64,000 nt of DNA from Sialis fuliginosa (lineage: Eukaryota > Arthropoda > Insecta > Megaloptera > Sialidae): NCBI GenBank assembly GCA_961205875.1, contig OY540809.1:35910267-35974266 (forward strand), read 5' to 3'. Position numbers and translations under genes: made by a program. A model generated the notes under the pieces. It had not been told where the DNA came from and did not search any database. It saw only the letters and a list, made by a program, of their open reading frames with translations. This document shows positions 13,430-25,800 of the stretch, one piece after another. The first letter of the stretch is position 1; each line of letters starts with the position of its first letter.

Positions 13430-13690
13430 TCCTTTGTCGGCAACGAGACACCACCGCGGGTACGAGAGACGATGTTTGCGATGCACTTATCCGTTGTCAG
13501 ATTTCACTGAGTTCGCAGTTTCGCCTCCCGTAATACACGCAATTTAGTGGGCCCGATTTGAGATAGCACACGGACTAGCCGTTGCGCTCTATTTAAATAA
13601 GGGGTTGCGCGCTACCCCCACACACTTCCGGTCGCTAGATCGTTTCGGTTTCAGTTATTTTTAATTGCACGGTATCTTGTGTGTGTGATT
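13430..13690 (+). promoter_or_regulatory. CpG-rich island, candidate promoter/non-coding first exon
   Basis: A compact GC- and CpG-rich stretch in otherwise AT-rich DNA. It contains TATTTAAATAAGG (13590-13602, TATA-like) and TTTCAGTT (13649-13656, insect-initiator-like), although they are about 60 bp apart, too far for a classical pair. A start about 30 bp after the TATA-like box would fall near CACACTT at 13620. It lies 6 kb upstream of the first recognised cpo exon on the same strand. A link to cpo is inference; no donor joins it in frame to exon 19767. Confidence 0.35.
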
Positions 13691-13831
13691 TTTGATGAAA
13701 TTTGCATCAATATGTTTTTACAGTGGTGTAGATTTATTTCAAAAATTAAACGATTTTCAAATCTTTTTGACTCGATAACGGGAACTGATTTTCAAATGGG
13801 TTGTAATTTATATCAAATACAAATAATATAA

Positions 13832-14738
13832 CGTTCCGTGTCTGTCCGTCCGTCCGTGCGTCCGTCCGTCCGACCGTCCGTCTGTCCCCTGAATCCTTGT
13901 CACACGCATAACTCATGAACCACAGAACCGATATTGTTGAAACTTGGTCGGATGGTTGGGTCTGGCTTGAGGACGGTCCCATTTCAAAATCATCAAAATC
14001 GTGTGTAAGAGGGAGGGGTGACACCCCAAAATATTTCTTTTTTCAAGATATTTCAAGAAGGACACATGTTACGAGAAAATTTTATAGAATCTTTTTTGTA
14101 GAGCATTATATTTCCTATACTATGGGTCTACTACGTTTGTTGTAAAATATTCCCTTACAAAGATTTATCTCAATTTATTTTAAAAATTCGTGTTTTGTTT
14201 TTCTAAATTGAAATTTGCTTGGATATATCAATTTAGAAAAACAAAACACGAATTTTTAAAATAAATTGAGATAAATCTTTGTAAGGGAATATTTTACAAC
14301 AAACGTAGTAAACCCATATTATAGAAATGTAATGCTCTACAAAAAATATTCTATAAAATTTTCACGACATGTGTCATTCTTGAGATATCTTGAAAAAATA
14401 AATATTTTGGGGTGTCGTCCCTCCCCCTTACACACGATTTTGATATTTTAAAATGGGACCGTCCTCAAGCCAGATCCAACCATCCGACCAAGTTTCAACA
14501 ATATCGGTTCAGTGGTTCATGAGTTATGCGTGTGACAAGGATTCAGGGGATAGACGGACGGATACACGGACGGACACACGGACAGACGGACAGACAGACA
14601 GACACGGAACGAAAAATATTTGCGTTGACGTGAAACGGATAAATCAATTTAAAATTTTGAAATCGGAGAACATTTTTTTTGTTTCAATCTGAAACGATCA
14701 CATAGCTTCTCGTATCTTCGATATTGCGAGGAAGCAAA
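13832..14738. mobile_element. large foldback element of the 'cttcctcgcaatatcgaag' family
   Basis: Arms 13832-14210 and 14226-14611 are almost exact inverted copies around 14218, each with a gtccgtccgtcc microsatellite; the right side extends to a terminus ending at 14738. Because the arms mirror each other, similar short peptides appear on both strands; they are not genes. Relatives: 7675-8280, 12825-13120, 16905-17140. Confidence 0.75.
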
Positions 14739-14747
14739 ATATTCTTT

Positions 14748-16124
14748 CTTCATTTGTCATAAGATAACCGTTTTCGAAAAATATCGAAAAAATAAAGTAC
14801 TGCAGAATTTTACTTAATACGGATGCTTCAAATTACACAAAATATGTTTATATTCTTGTTCTATAATTAAAAATAAGATAAAAAATTAATATAAATATAC
14901 CTCCTAATACTTATCATCATAGACTCACAGTCAGTTGTACCTATTACTGTTACACGTATTTTACTAACATGATTAAAAAACAAAACTTAAAATGGCTGTT
15001 TGTTGTGCAGTTTTGAAGGTATATTTATATTAACTATTCATCTTATTTTTAATCATAGAACAAGAATATAAACTTATTTTGTGTAATTTGAAGCATCCGT
15101 ATTAAGTCAAATTCTGCTTTACTTTCTTTTTTTCGATATTTTTTTAAAACGGTTGATCTTATGACAAATGAACATATTTTTGTGTATATAAGAACACAAC
15201 TCAGAAAAAAATTCAAGAACAAAAAAATACTTAATAAAAATCGGTGGGCCGTCTGGCCCCATACACCCCTGGTCGAAATTATTATTATTTGATACTGGAA
15301 ATCGATAACACTTATTAATACCAATCCCTGTATCAAATTTCATAACTGTAGCACAATGGGTTATCTAGATATTAAATAAACACTAATTTTGAGTAAAAGA
15401 TTGTAGCTCCCTCAGGAAGAATTTCCGGACACAGGTTCATTTTGCTTAAAATTACATTCTCAATCTACTGTTTTTTTACACTATACCTTTTACAGTATAA
15501 ATTCACACTTATGAAACATAATTTCACATTAATGAAAACTGATTTCACACAAATGAAAACAGAATTCACATATAGGACAATTAATTTATCATGTGTGAAA
15601 TTAATATATAAAAAAAACGTTTAATATCGTTCGACATGTTTTGCATATTCAAGATGTTATGAAATTTCTTAAATTGCCACATTAGCATGTAGGTATATTG
15701 TATACATGTGCTAACAATCAAGCATAAATCATTTTAAAATTTTGAATGCGTATTTTGGAAGACATTGCTTCATGTCGAACGATATTATGCTGTATCATTG
15801 TACCAGGACGATCTTATTAAATTTTGTGGGATTTGGTTAACCCCTGTGTAGGGTCCTAAGGTCAATATAATAGTAAATAAAAAACCTTTAAACATGTATT
15901 ATTTTGTTAAAAAATTAATTTTCCTATAATATGTGAATTCTGTTTTCATTTGTCTGAAATCAGTTTTCATTAATGTGAAATTATATTTCATTGGTGCGAG
16001 ATCAGTTTTCGTTAGTGTGAAATTATATTTCATTTGTGTGAAATCTGTTTTCGTTAATGTGAAATTATGTTTCATAAGTGTGAATTTATACTGTAAAAGG
16101 TATAGTTGTAAATCATCCTGTATA
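14748..16124. mobile_element. partial TACAGGATGATT-family foldback, interrupted by a TA MITE
   Basis: Inverted arms 14755-14960 and 15015-15180, then sequence shared with 44703-46575, ending aatcatcctgta near 16121. The left terminus is missing. The right part is split by the element at 15484-16102. The open frames at 15049, 15119 and 15442 are repeat sequence. Confidence 0.65.
15482..16104. mobile_element. Tc1/mariner-like MITE with TA duplication and proven empty site
   Basis: 619 bp (15484-16102), inverted ends TACCTTTTACAGTATAAATT, flanked by TA. The uninterrupted host sequence 'tttacactagttgtaaatc' exists at 46552-46572, which fixes the insertion point. Both ends carry arrays of alternating words like 'aatgaaaac' and 'tttcacac'. 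Confidence 0.85.
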
Positions 16125-16904
16125 TTAGAATTTCATGTGCGCAATTCACGTTTAATCGTTATTGATTAATCACGAAATTAATATTAATGAAGTATTTTAA
16201 TTTATATATAGGTAGGTAATACTAATATATCAACTGAAATCAGTTATAATTATAATATGCTTATTTTAGTAATATATTTACGTTTAATTTATTTTAAATA
16301 ATAAATATTTGTTAATGAATATTCCACATTTGCGTCGTTCGGAAAAATCAATTTGCGTAGTTTCACTTTATGTCGCGTTTCTCTAAAACTTAAAGATGAC
16401 TCTATATTCTGTATACGTAATGAACACAGCTTCATTTAATACAAATCTATATATTTATATGAGATTCTCCCCCAGTATTATCAAGTTTAACTAAATGTCC
16501 CTTTAACTAACTGTCATATTATTAACAGAACCAAGCATAATACATTTAATTTAATGGATTTTTAATGATCTACGCTATGTTTTTACAACACATATTATGT
16601 ACATTTTTCATTGAGAGCCTTAATATTGATCTAAATCACGTTTGTAATATATAAAATTTGGGTTAAAGGAGCATTTAGCGCTAAAGGAGCTTTACATTAG
16701 TTGATAATACCGCGCATCTATACCTATATTAAACAAAAAAATAACTTGAATGGATCCCTTAAAAAAATAACAGATGTAATGTAAATTGATAAATTACTAA
16801 GATTTTATTTTTGTAGAATTATATTTATTAAACTCTAACCTATCCGAATCTTCCAATAGGTATTGTGAAATATTCAAATTTGTTTTGTTTTTAAAATCGT
16901 TTTA
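16125..16904. other. no gene seen
   Basis: AT-rich DNA with short chance frames; no repeat terminus recognised. Confidence 0.4.
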
Positions 16905-17140
16905 ATATTTTGCTTCCTCGCAATATCGAAGATACGAGAAGCTTTGTGATCGTTTCAGTTAAAACAAAAAAAATGTTCTCCGATTTCAAAATTTTAAATT
17001 GATCTTTCCGTTTCACGTCAAGACAAACACTTTTCGTTCCGTGTCTGTCTGTCTGTACATGTGTCCTTCCGTGTATCTGTCCCCTGAATCCTTGTTACAC
17101 GCATAACTCATGAACTACTGAACCGATATTGTTGAAATAT
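16905..17140 (+). mobile_element. partial 'cttcctcgcaatatcgaag' element
   Basis: Carries the same head (ttgcttcctcgcaatatcga), middle and gtctgtctgtctg stretch as the foldback at 13832-14738, then stops after 'accgatattgttgaaat'. One arm only. Confidence 0.6.
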
Positions 17141-17691
17141 AAAATTATAAAAGTATTTTTTTAATACATAACACCTATATGTTTTAGCTCGGTTCAGATA
17201 ATCAGTAAAAGTCAGTTACACATACATTTAATAAAAACATGTATTGTTATATTTTAATAAAAAAACATAAATGAATTTTCTATCTCCTATTCATATTATT
17301 GTAATCCAATCAAAACTAAAAGTCATCTAACAAAACAAAATGAATATAAAAATATTTACATATATATGGATATGTATGTAGGTACGATACATATACATAT
17401 GTATATTGTTAATGTTACCGCAAACAACAGTTTTTACTCGTAAATAGTTTTTGTGGTAATGCAATTAAAAGTTAGGTAGTAAATCATATCAGTATAATTC
17501 AATTGTGTGTTTGAATTTACATTTAATTTCCATTTGTATTCATCTGATGACAGCCCAGATACGACTGCTGAAACATTTTCAAATAAAACATTAAAAATCA
17601 TACTGGACTTTTGTTTCCCCGTTCCGTTTTTATACAATTTTTAATCCGCTTTTTTAAATTTTATTTGTATACTAGTACATAGTACATATAT

Positions 17692-17925
17692 ACAGTGTAT
17701 TCCAAGTTGATTAAGACATAGGAAATTTAACATGGGGGCAATTAGAAATGTTGTAGTAACCTTTGGTCAAATTTAACGATGTGTCATTGGTGCATTTTGA
17801 AATGCTGCCACAAAATTTAATAAAATAGTCATTAGTATTTTGTTTTCAAATTTATATCTGCCAAAAAATATTATTATAATTTTATCTAGGATGCTTACTT
17901 TAATTTCATTAATGTATTTTATTCT
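17692..17925 (+). mobile_element. half copy of TACAGTGTATTCC foldback
   Basis: Starts acagtgtattccaagttgat and matches the right arm of 48386-49640, including 'ggatgcttactttaatttca'. It gives the uninterrupted version of the site into which the GACCAGGAGCTAG element inserted at 48580. The following 17930-18240 starts 'tagcgcattggacccggtgt', probably a further non-LTR tail. Confidence 0.6.
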
Positions 17926-18274
17926 TCACTAGCGCATTGGACCCGGTGTTACCCAGAGATTTAATTTAATTACACATAAAGTAATCATTCCCATCCAACA
18001 TGCTCACCCAACGTGCCCACCCAACATGCTCACAACACACGGTTCACCGCGAATTGTTTTTTTTCGGCTTCATGAAATTTACACAAAATATCAACAAAGT
18101 ATACACCTAAATTTAACCTATCCATTAGTGAAAACCGGAATAAAATCCATTCAGTAGTTATTGAAAAAATCACGTAAAATTATATTTTCAAACTCCCTGG
18201 AAACACCAGGTCTTGTCTTAGAATTTGTATGAAAATCCAAAATAAATAAATATATAAATAAATAAATAGGTTAC

Positions 18275-18470
18275 CTTTCTTGGAAATGAAATATTTCTTT
18301 GTTTCAATTTTCAATTAATATATTTCAAAATTTTTAATTAGCGTGTATCAAAAATCATCTATTTATTCGAAAAAATATTTGTAAGAGACGTAACCATAGT
18401 GACCTAAATTAATAAAATACTGAAACCGTAAATTATAGAATTCTTTATTCCATGGCTACTGTATTTTTAT
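18275..18470 (+). repeat. dispersed repeat shared with 3510-3710
   Basis: Second copy of the block described at 3510-3710; matching words include 'cctaaattaataaaa' and 'ttccatggctac'. Non-coding. Confidence 0.6.
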
Positions 18471-18473
18471 ATA

Positions 18474-19304
18474 AACTAGCTGGGCCCACGCGGCTTCGCT
18501 CGCGTAGACTACGGAATTATTGTTTAGGATTTTTGAAAAATATAGTTTAATTAATTAAGTACAAACACGATTAGTTATTATTGTAATAATAATTTATCAA
18601 TACCTAAATTACCTAACAAAAACGAATCAGAAGAAAAAAGTACAAATAATTTGTGTTCTGTTTAAATTTAAATGTTAATTATTGAAAACAAAATTAACTC
18701 AAACGTCAGCCGAGGGACTCCGAATATCTACCGAACGTAAGCGAATCCAGTCTGATGTACATCGCTTCGATGCGGCACGACACCATACATTTAAAATGTT
18801 ACCTTTATAAATATATTTTAAGATATTTTCTAAACTATACGACCAAATTGGATGCTGTAAATGGCAAACTATATCTACATTAAGTACTTATGACGATGAA
18901 ATCATTTATTTCGATAAGGATTAATGTTTTGCAGGTCATAAGTCCATGTAAACAAAACCCAAATATTTTATGTTTTTTTTGTAACATAAAAGCAGTCATT
19001 GTGGCTTAAATATAAAAGTTAGACATATCGTGTCGCTGACTTAATTGTAGAACTTTTGATTCTACACAATTCTTTAATACATTATTTTGTTCTATATTGA
19101 ACGGTTTAGGCAGCGTATTACAAAACAGCGCGCCGACGGCAAAATTTTTTCCGACTTGATTTACTATTATCGTCACTGCTTTGTTGTTATGTTACCTAAC
19201 GTAAAAAAATATAGCCTATAACCTGGCCAGAGAACGTACCTATGAATTAAAAAAAAAAACTCGTAAATCGGATAAGTGGTTCTCGAGTGATAAGGTAACT
19301 AACG

Positions 19305-19350
<46 letters not shown>

Positions 19351-19379
19351 GAGACGTTGAGCTTTATATATATTAAGGA
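18474..19379 (+). mobile_element. RTE-like tail repeat with CAGA microsatellite
   Basis: Head actagctgggcccacgcgg with cttcgctcgcgt, end 'gctttatatatattaagga'. This is the same type of retroelement tail as 2368-3321 but a different subfamily. 19304-19352 is a (CAGA)n run of about 12 units. No protein frame. Confidence 0.6.
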
Positions 19380-19589
19380 TGACAGTTGTATGCTCTGACA
19401 TCATGGAAACAAAAGACGCTGTGCAAATGATTCTTTTTAATATTTTGATGTTAAATCTTAGATTTTCATAAAAAATTATTAGTCACGATACCGCTCAGAA
19501 AAATTATCAAACTATAAAAAACATTAACAAAATAGAAGGCTATAATTTAAAAAACAAACTATATTTACGGATTTAATTAAATTGATTAA

Positions 19590-19690
19590 ATAAAGAGTTA
19601 CTTGTTTTATTAATAACATTAGTTCATGAGAATTACAAAAACCAAGCCCATTAATCCAAAAAAAAGAATACTTGCTCTTTACCTTATATT
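19590..19690 (+). repeat. about 105-bp repeat, copy 2 of 3
   Basis: Matches 6641-6745 and 36905-37030 ('gagttacttgttttattaat' and 'catgagaattac'). It lies directly upstream of the first visible cpo exon. Confidence 0.55.
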
Positions 19691-19766
19691 AGTTTATCAA
19701 TATAGATATACTTTCGTTTACCTCAAATAAGTTTACTTATGTACTAAAATATAATTTTATTTGCAG

Positions 19767-19844
19767 GTTCGAACTCTTTTCGTGAGCGGTCTACCGATGG
19801 ACGCAAAACCACGAGAACTTTATTTACTCTTCAGGGCTTATGAG
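19767..19844 (+). CDS. cpo: cpo exon: start of RRM1 with RNP2
   Basis: 26 codons, phase 0 at both ends, between acceptor ttgcag and donor GAG|gtaaat. It encodes [20 protein letters not shown] and ends LFRAYE; LFVSGL is the RNP2 strand of the RRM. The wording is nearly diagnostic of the cpo/RBPMS family, where this segment opens the RNA-binding domain and is almost invariant. Because it starts at phase 0 with no Met, at least one upstream coding exon must exist. I searched the 19.7 kb upstream by eye and could not support one. Confidence 0.95.
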
Positions 19845-22800
19845 GTAAATATAATGCCTATATTACCTACCACCTACTTACATCCAATCAATGACAGTAT
19901 TTACTAATACATACTTGTATATTACACTGCCGTACAAAATTCTTTGGACACCTATGATTTTGACGTGGAAATCTTCAATTTCGATGAGATTTTCCGTAGA
20001 GAAAGCTCATCAGAGTGATATGAACAAATGACAGCTCTTTTTTCTCGACCTTCACTAGTGTGTGAAGGCATTTCGCATTCTAAAACAAACGTTACCTCAC
20101 TTTTAAGAGTGATCTTGTTAATTTATAATTTTTAAAATAAAATGCTTATACTCACTAAAATATACAGATTTCAGTCAATAAAAATCCCTATTAGAGCAAA
20201 AAAAGTAAAAAAACAATTTCTCGTTAGCTTGAAAGATACTGTGTGTCATAACTTTCAATTTGAGTAAACCTTTCCTTTCAGGTATATAATTCGAAAATTA
20301 CCTTTAACATGGAAAATTGTAAATGTATTTTGAATATGCTACGATTATTACAAAAGTCGTAATTAAGTACTCTTATGTCCGGTATTATAAAGGAGCTAGC
20401 TTTGCTAGCTAGCAAGCACTTTCAAATGAGATATCAAACTTATATGACAGTTCTTTTGGAGTTTGTTGATGACTTTGACAAGTTTCGCGCACGCGTTGTA
20501 GGTAAATACCAACGGTATTAAAACAGTGGTGATGTTATGAAAATTGCCAACAATTAGTTGAAGTGTCACTGCTCTAAATTCCATAGCTAATCCATAGATG
20601 TACATAATTAATACCTCATTTGAAAGTAATTGCTAGCTAGTAAATTTTGCTAGCTCCTTTATAATACCGGCCATTATCAATAATAAGGATTTTTTATAAA
20701 CCATTTTTGCACTTTTGTACTTATAATTCGCAAAAAATTGAGTGTCCAAAGACTTTTGCACGGCAGTCATTTTTTTAATGATTAATTTAATACTAATTAA
20801 CATAAATATTTACATCTCAAAATTTTCACAATACTTTCAAAAATTAAATATTAATATTATATACCGGGTGTTCCAAACCACCCGTCCACTATTATAGTTT
20901 CTAAACTATTGAAGATAGTTTTATGATAAAAAATTTACTATAGGTATATATCGACCCTAAAGAATTTCATGTAAATATTTTCAACCCCCTAAAACTCCTC
21001 CTTGGGGGTAGTTTGAGGGGTACATGCCTGTTTCTCAGTAAAATCAAATGAAACGGTATATCCAAAAGTAGATAATTTTAAAAATCATAAAAAAGTAAGA
21101 AACTTTTGTAAAAAAAAATTTTTCATACATTCAATTGTTTAGAAAAATGGCGACTTGTTCCCAAATTTTACTAAAAGTGCTCTAGTTTCGTTAAATGTTA
21201 ATGAAATATTATTTTTAAATTTTTATTTGAAAGTAAAGTAAAATTTTGATGAGAAACAAGCATGTACCCCTCAAACTACCCCCCAAGGGGGTTGAAAATA
21301 TCTTCATGGAATTCTTTAGGATCGATATTTATGGTAAATTTTTTATCATAAAACTATATCTTCAATAGTTTGGGCGTAAAACATAGTGGACGGGTGGTCT
21401 GAAACACCCGGTAGAGGTGTACCTGAATTCCGGCCGGAATTCACGTCTAACGTCACTACTATTATATTTTAAATATAAATACATAGATTATTTTCTTAAA
21501 TTAATATAACATTGTTCTATATGGTATCTCGTTAAGAAAAGACATTAAATTATAAAAATTGTGTTTTCTACATATTCTGCAATTTTTACAGCTTCGTAAA
21601 ACTATTCGTATAGCTATAATTTCGTTAAATTATTTGTATAGCATACGTTCTTTTCAATCGAATGTAATTACTAATTACATTTATAGTGTCAATAATAATA
21701 TAATATAAAAATAATAATAATATAATAGTAGTGACGTTATAATATTCACTTTAAATCCACATCGTGAGTTCCGGCCGGAATTCCGGTACATTTCTAATAT
21801 TATATATTAAAAAAATATCCAAATCTTCCATTTTAGGTCAGTATTGTCCAACATTTATAAGATCGCAGGCATTTTCCTTTATAAAATTTAGACACGCCAT
21901 ATTATTAGTAAAAAGAACTACAGTCAGGGACTTGAACCGGAATTTATTTATGGTTCGGGTTCGGTTCGGGTTCAAACATAATTTTCGGTTCGGGTTCGAG
22001 TTTGGGTTCAACATGTTGAAAACTATTTGGGTTTTTAGTGATTTGCACTAATTATTTATTTATTAATATATTGTAAAATATAAGATGTAAAATAAATAAG
22101 ATGTAAATAAATATAAATATTGTAAAATCTGACATGTCTAAAATATAAAAATACATACCTATATATTGTATTGTTTTTTCATGAACATTCTGAAACATAG
22201 CTAACTATCATTCGGGTTCAAGTTTGTAATTGAAAGAAAATTATTTTGTTCGAAAAAAAATTATAATTAACAAATAAAACATTTTCTGAAGAAAAAAAAC
22301 ATTAATAGCCATTAAAATATTGTTAGAAAAAAAGGCAAAAAATAAAATTACATTTTAAAGATTGACATTTCCATTTTTCAGATTTTTTTGCAAATTGAAA
22401 TGTAATTCAGTTTTAGAATTAAAAAAGAAAGTAAAAAACATGTAAATTTCAGTAGTTGACTTGATAAGTCACATCATACCATAAAATTCAAACAGATTTC
22501 CAGTATTAGTACATTTTATAATCTTTTTAAAACATTATTGGAGGAAAATAATAAAATATTAAAAATAATTTATTGAACCTTTTAAAAATATATGGTTACC
22601 GATTATCCATGAAAAGGTTCGGGTTCAGATTCAGATTCATTAACTCTGAGATATAGCGGTTCGGTTCGGGTTCAGGTTAATGAAAAATACGGGTTTTTTT
22701 GGGTTTACGGTTCGGGTTCGGGTTCAGGTTCAAGTCCCTGACTACAGTTCTTTCGCGAGCTGTCGGTTATCTTTTATAGTAAATACTTTTAAATGACTAA

Positions 22801-25800
22801 CATACATTTTTTTTCAAGGGTTATGAAGGATCTCTATTGAAAGTGACAAGCAAGAATGGAAAAACTGCATCGGTAAGTTCATAAATTATATTTAAGGAGA
22901 AATATTTTCAAAGATTAAGATCTTTATTTATATTTAAAAACTTTATGTGCCAACAGGGATGGGTTGGTCCTCCGAATTATCAAAAAATCTCCAATAGGCC
23001 GGTGAGTTTTAGGCCTTTCATATTAGTCGAACTAAAATTAATTTTAAATTGTATCTACACAAAAAATTATAAATATAGCACTAAAACGCCTATTATTATA
23101 AACTAATTCTCTCAAGTATAATATTTTTAACCTCTACCCTCTACCAATAGTAAAATTTTGACAATGGTCACGTTCACGACTGACCAAAAACAGTGAACAA
23201 CGAGCTTTGATTGGTTGATTTATGGAATTTCTGGTGGATTGTATCAGAAATTTAAAGAATGCCATTTTTTAAGCGTGTAAGGAAGTGAAACAGAAGTAAT
23301 CATAAAGAGATAGAAACTAGTGTTCTGACAGAAACGCTCAACATGAAGTGAACATAAAAGTTCTTTGGTTAGGTTAGGTTTCTATCTCTTTCTAGTTACT
23401 TCTTTCTCACTTCCTTACACGCTTAAAAAATGACATTCTTTAAATTTCTGGTACATTCCACCAGAAATTCCATGAATCAACCAATCAAAGCTCGTTGTTC
23501 ACTGTTTTTGGTCAGTCGTGAACGTGGCCAATACGTATGTTGTCTATGGTAATTTCAAAACAGCTTAAGTCATAGAGACTATAATGTAATCATACTTTGG
23601 ATAATTCGTTCATAATACTAGGCAAAAAAGGATGAGCCAGGGCCGATTCATAGGTACCAGTCCGTCCCTGGATTGTAAAATTAATATACATAAAAGTTTA
23701 ATATAATATTATATTTAATATAATATTTAATATAATATTTAAATATTTTTTATTTGCCAATGTTTATATTATTTTGTTGGCTATAATTTTAAAATATGAA
23801 GCTAGGTAATTTATTTATTTTATTTCAATGAGTTTGTAAGTTTCTTGGTTATTTATTTATTTATAACGAAATTAACTCTTATTTAAATTATTTAAAAGAG
23901 TCGAACAAAAATAGCTTATGTTCTCAGTAGTCATTAAATATTTATATAAATTCAACGCTTATAACAATAAATAATTTAGTTCTAGCTTCAACAAACTGTA
24001 CATATGTCAGAGTGTTTGGTTCGGCGATACGAATATTTTGAAAGAAAGTTAGAATGAGTCATTTGGAAGTGATTTAAGCAAATATACCTATGTACAAAGT
24101 GCAACAGTTTTTTTTATATCGGCTATTTTAGTAAATTTTTGAAAAAATCAAATTCATACATGTTAATAGCAAAAGTTCAAAAGTTAAAGAGCCTATATTT
24201 TTTAAACATGATTTTTATATTACTTAAATGTTTAAGCTACACTATCAGATCAAAATAAACTTTATGAATAGCAAAAATAAAAAATGGCTGCAATTTAACA
24301 TTTAAAAACTTATAAAACTTTGATAAAATTATTTCTTTAAAAAATTATTTTATAAAATAGAGATGTTCAGATGGTTTTAAAACTGCTCTATACATATAGT
24401 ATAAGGAAGTAAAAAGAAAAAGAAAGATCAATGCTCAAAAAGAGAACATGTTCTCTTTAAAAGAGATATTCTGGCAACCCTACGTATATATTTTAAAATC
24501 CGTAAATCAGTAATGACTTAGCGCACACTAATGACTTGTTAAGTGGCATTAAGTCAAATAAATTATTATTGCATGTGTACTGAATAATTCACGTATGTTC
24601 TCTTTGCAGCCGGTCGGTTTTGTGACGTTCCACACTCGCGCAGGCGCAGAGGCGGCTAAACAGGATTTACAGGTGGGAACAATCGTTTTTGTTTTTATAT
24701 ATTATTCACAAACATATTATATTATTATAGCCTATCTTTCTGATGTTGAAATATTATTATTATATTGGTGCAGTTATGATACAATGTAAATGACATTATT
24801 AATGACATTTTGTTTTTAACTTGGCAATTAGATATTTTTCTCACAATGCAAAAATGGCATGTTAAGAAAAGGTCATTGCATTCAGTCCTTGTCATTATTG
24901 TTGCAACATATTATTCTTTATATTGTTTTATAATAGCTGGCTGCAAAAAAACCAGCCTATCGAGTAACAGGTTAAATGTTTTTTAAATGTTAGTACCCAT
25001 AGCGACCATGAGAAAAATCATTTTATGCCTGGGCGAAACTTGTTAACTTTTCAAGGGGGAAGGGGGGGGCGGGGGGTAAGGAGCTAAAGCTTAGTAAAAA
25101 ATATAAATTTTTTATACCAAAGCATGTGGCATGTTAAAATATATAACCAAAACAGCGGAAATTGACCCTTTTTTTAATAATATTAAATAAAAATAAAAAA
25201 TTATATGACGCCCCTCCCTATTATTTTAAAATTTAAAAAGATATTTTTTCAGACTTTTGTGCCGTTTTTGAGTTAGAAAAATAATATGATCATATTCTAC
25301 TAATTGAGATCTACATTTCGACACCCCGCACGCCTTGGTATACCATTTTTTCTAATTTGCTTTAAAACCCCCTGCAGTCCCCATTTTTGATTTTGAAAAA
25401 AATAAGATAGAGGGTTAATTTCCGCTGCTTTGGTTATACATTTGAACATGCCGCATGCCTTGGTATAAATTTTTACCTAGCTTTAGCTCCTTAGCGCCTC
25501 CCCCCTCCCCTGAAAAATGATCAAGTTCCGCCCAGGCATAAAATGATTTTTCTCATGGTCGCTATGGGTACTAACATTTAAAAAATATTTTATCCTGTTA
25601 CTCGATAGGGTAGTTTTTTTGCAGCCAGCTTTCGCTCTATAACCATAATGAGTTCTTATAAATATCGGGTGTTCCAGACCACAATTACGTACTTTGGATA
25701 TACCATTCCATTTGATTTTGCTGAGAAACGGGCATGTACAAGGGGGGTTTTAGGAATTTGAAAATATTTTCCTGAAATTCTTTAGGGTCGATATTTATGG

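Noticed and set aside
13712-13830. 39-codon frame starting MFLQWCRF after the CpG island, as cpo N-terminus
   Set aside because: No good donor joins it at phase 0 to exon 19767 and it has no known similarity.
8002-14692. Similar Ser/Gln-rich peptides at 8002, 13746 and 14453 that might suggest a gene family
   Set aside because: They are translations of the arms of one palindromic repeat with a GTCC/CAGA microsatellite and occur on both strands.
19304-19352. CAGA array as a CRISPR-like or satellite array
   Set aside because: A simple tetranucleotide microsatellite at a retroelement tail; no spacers.
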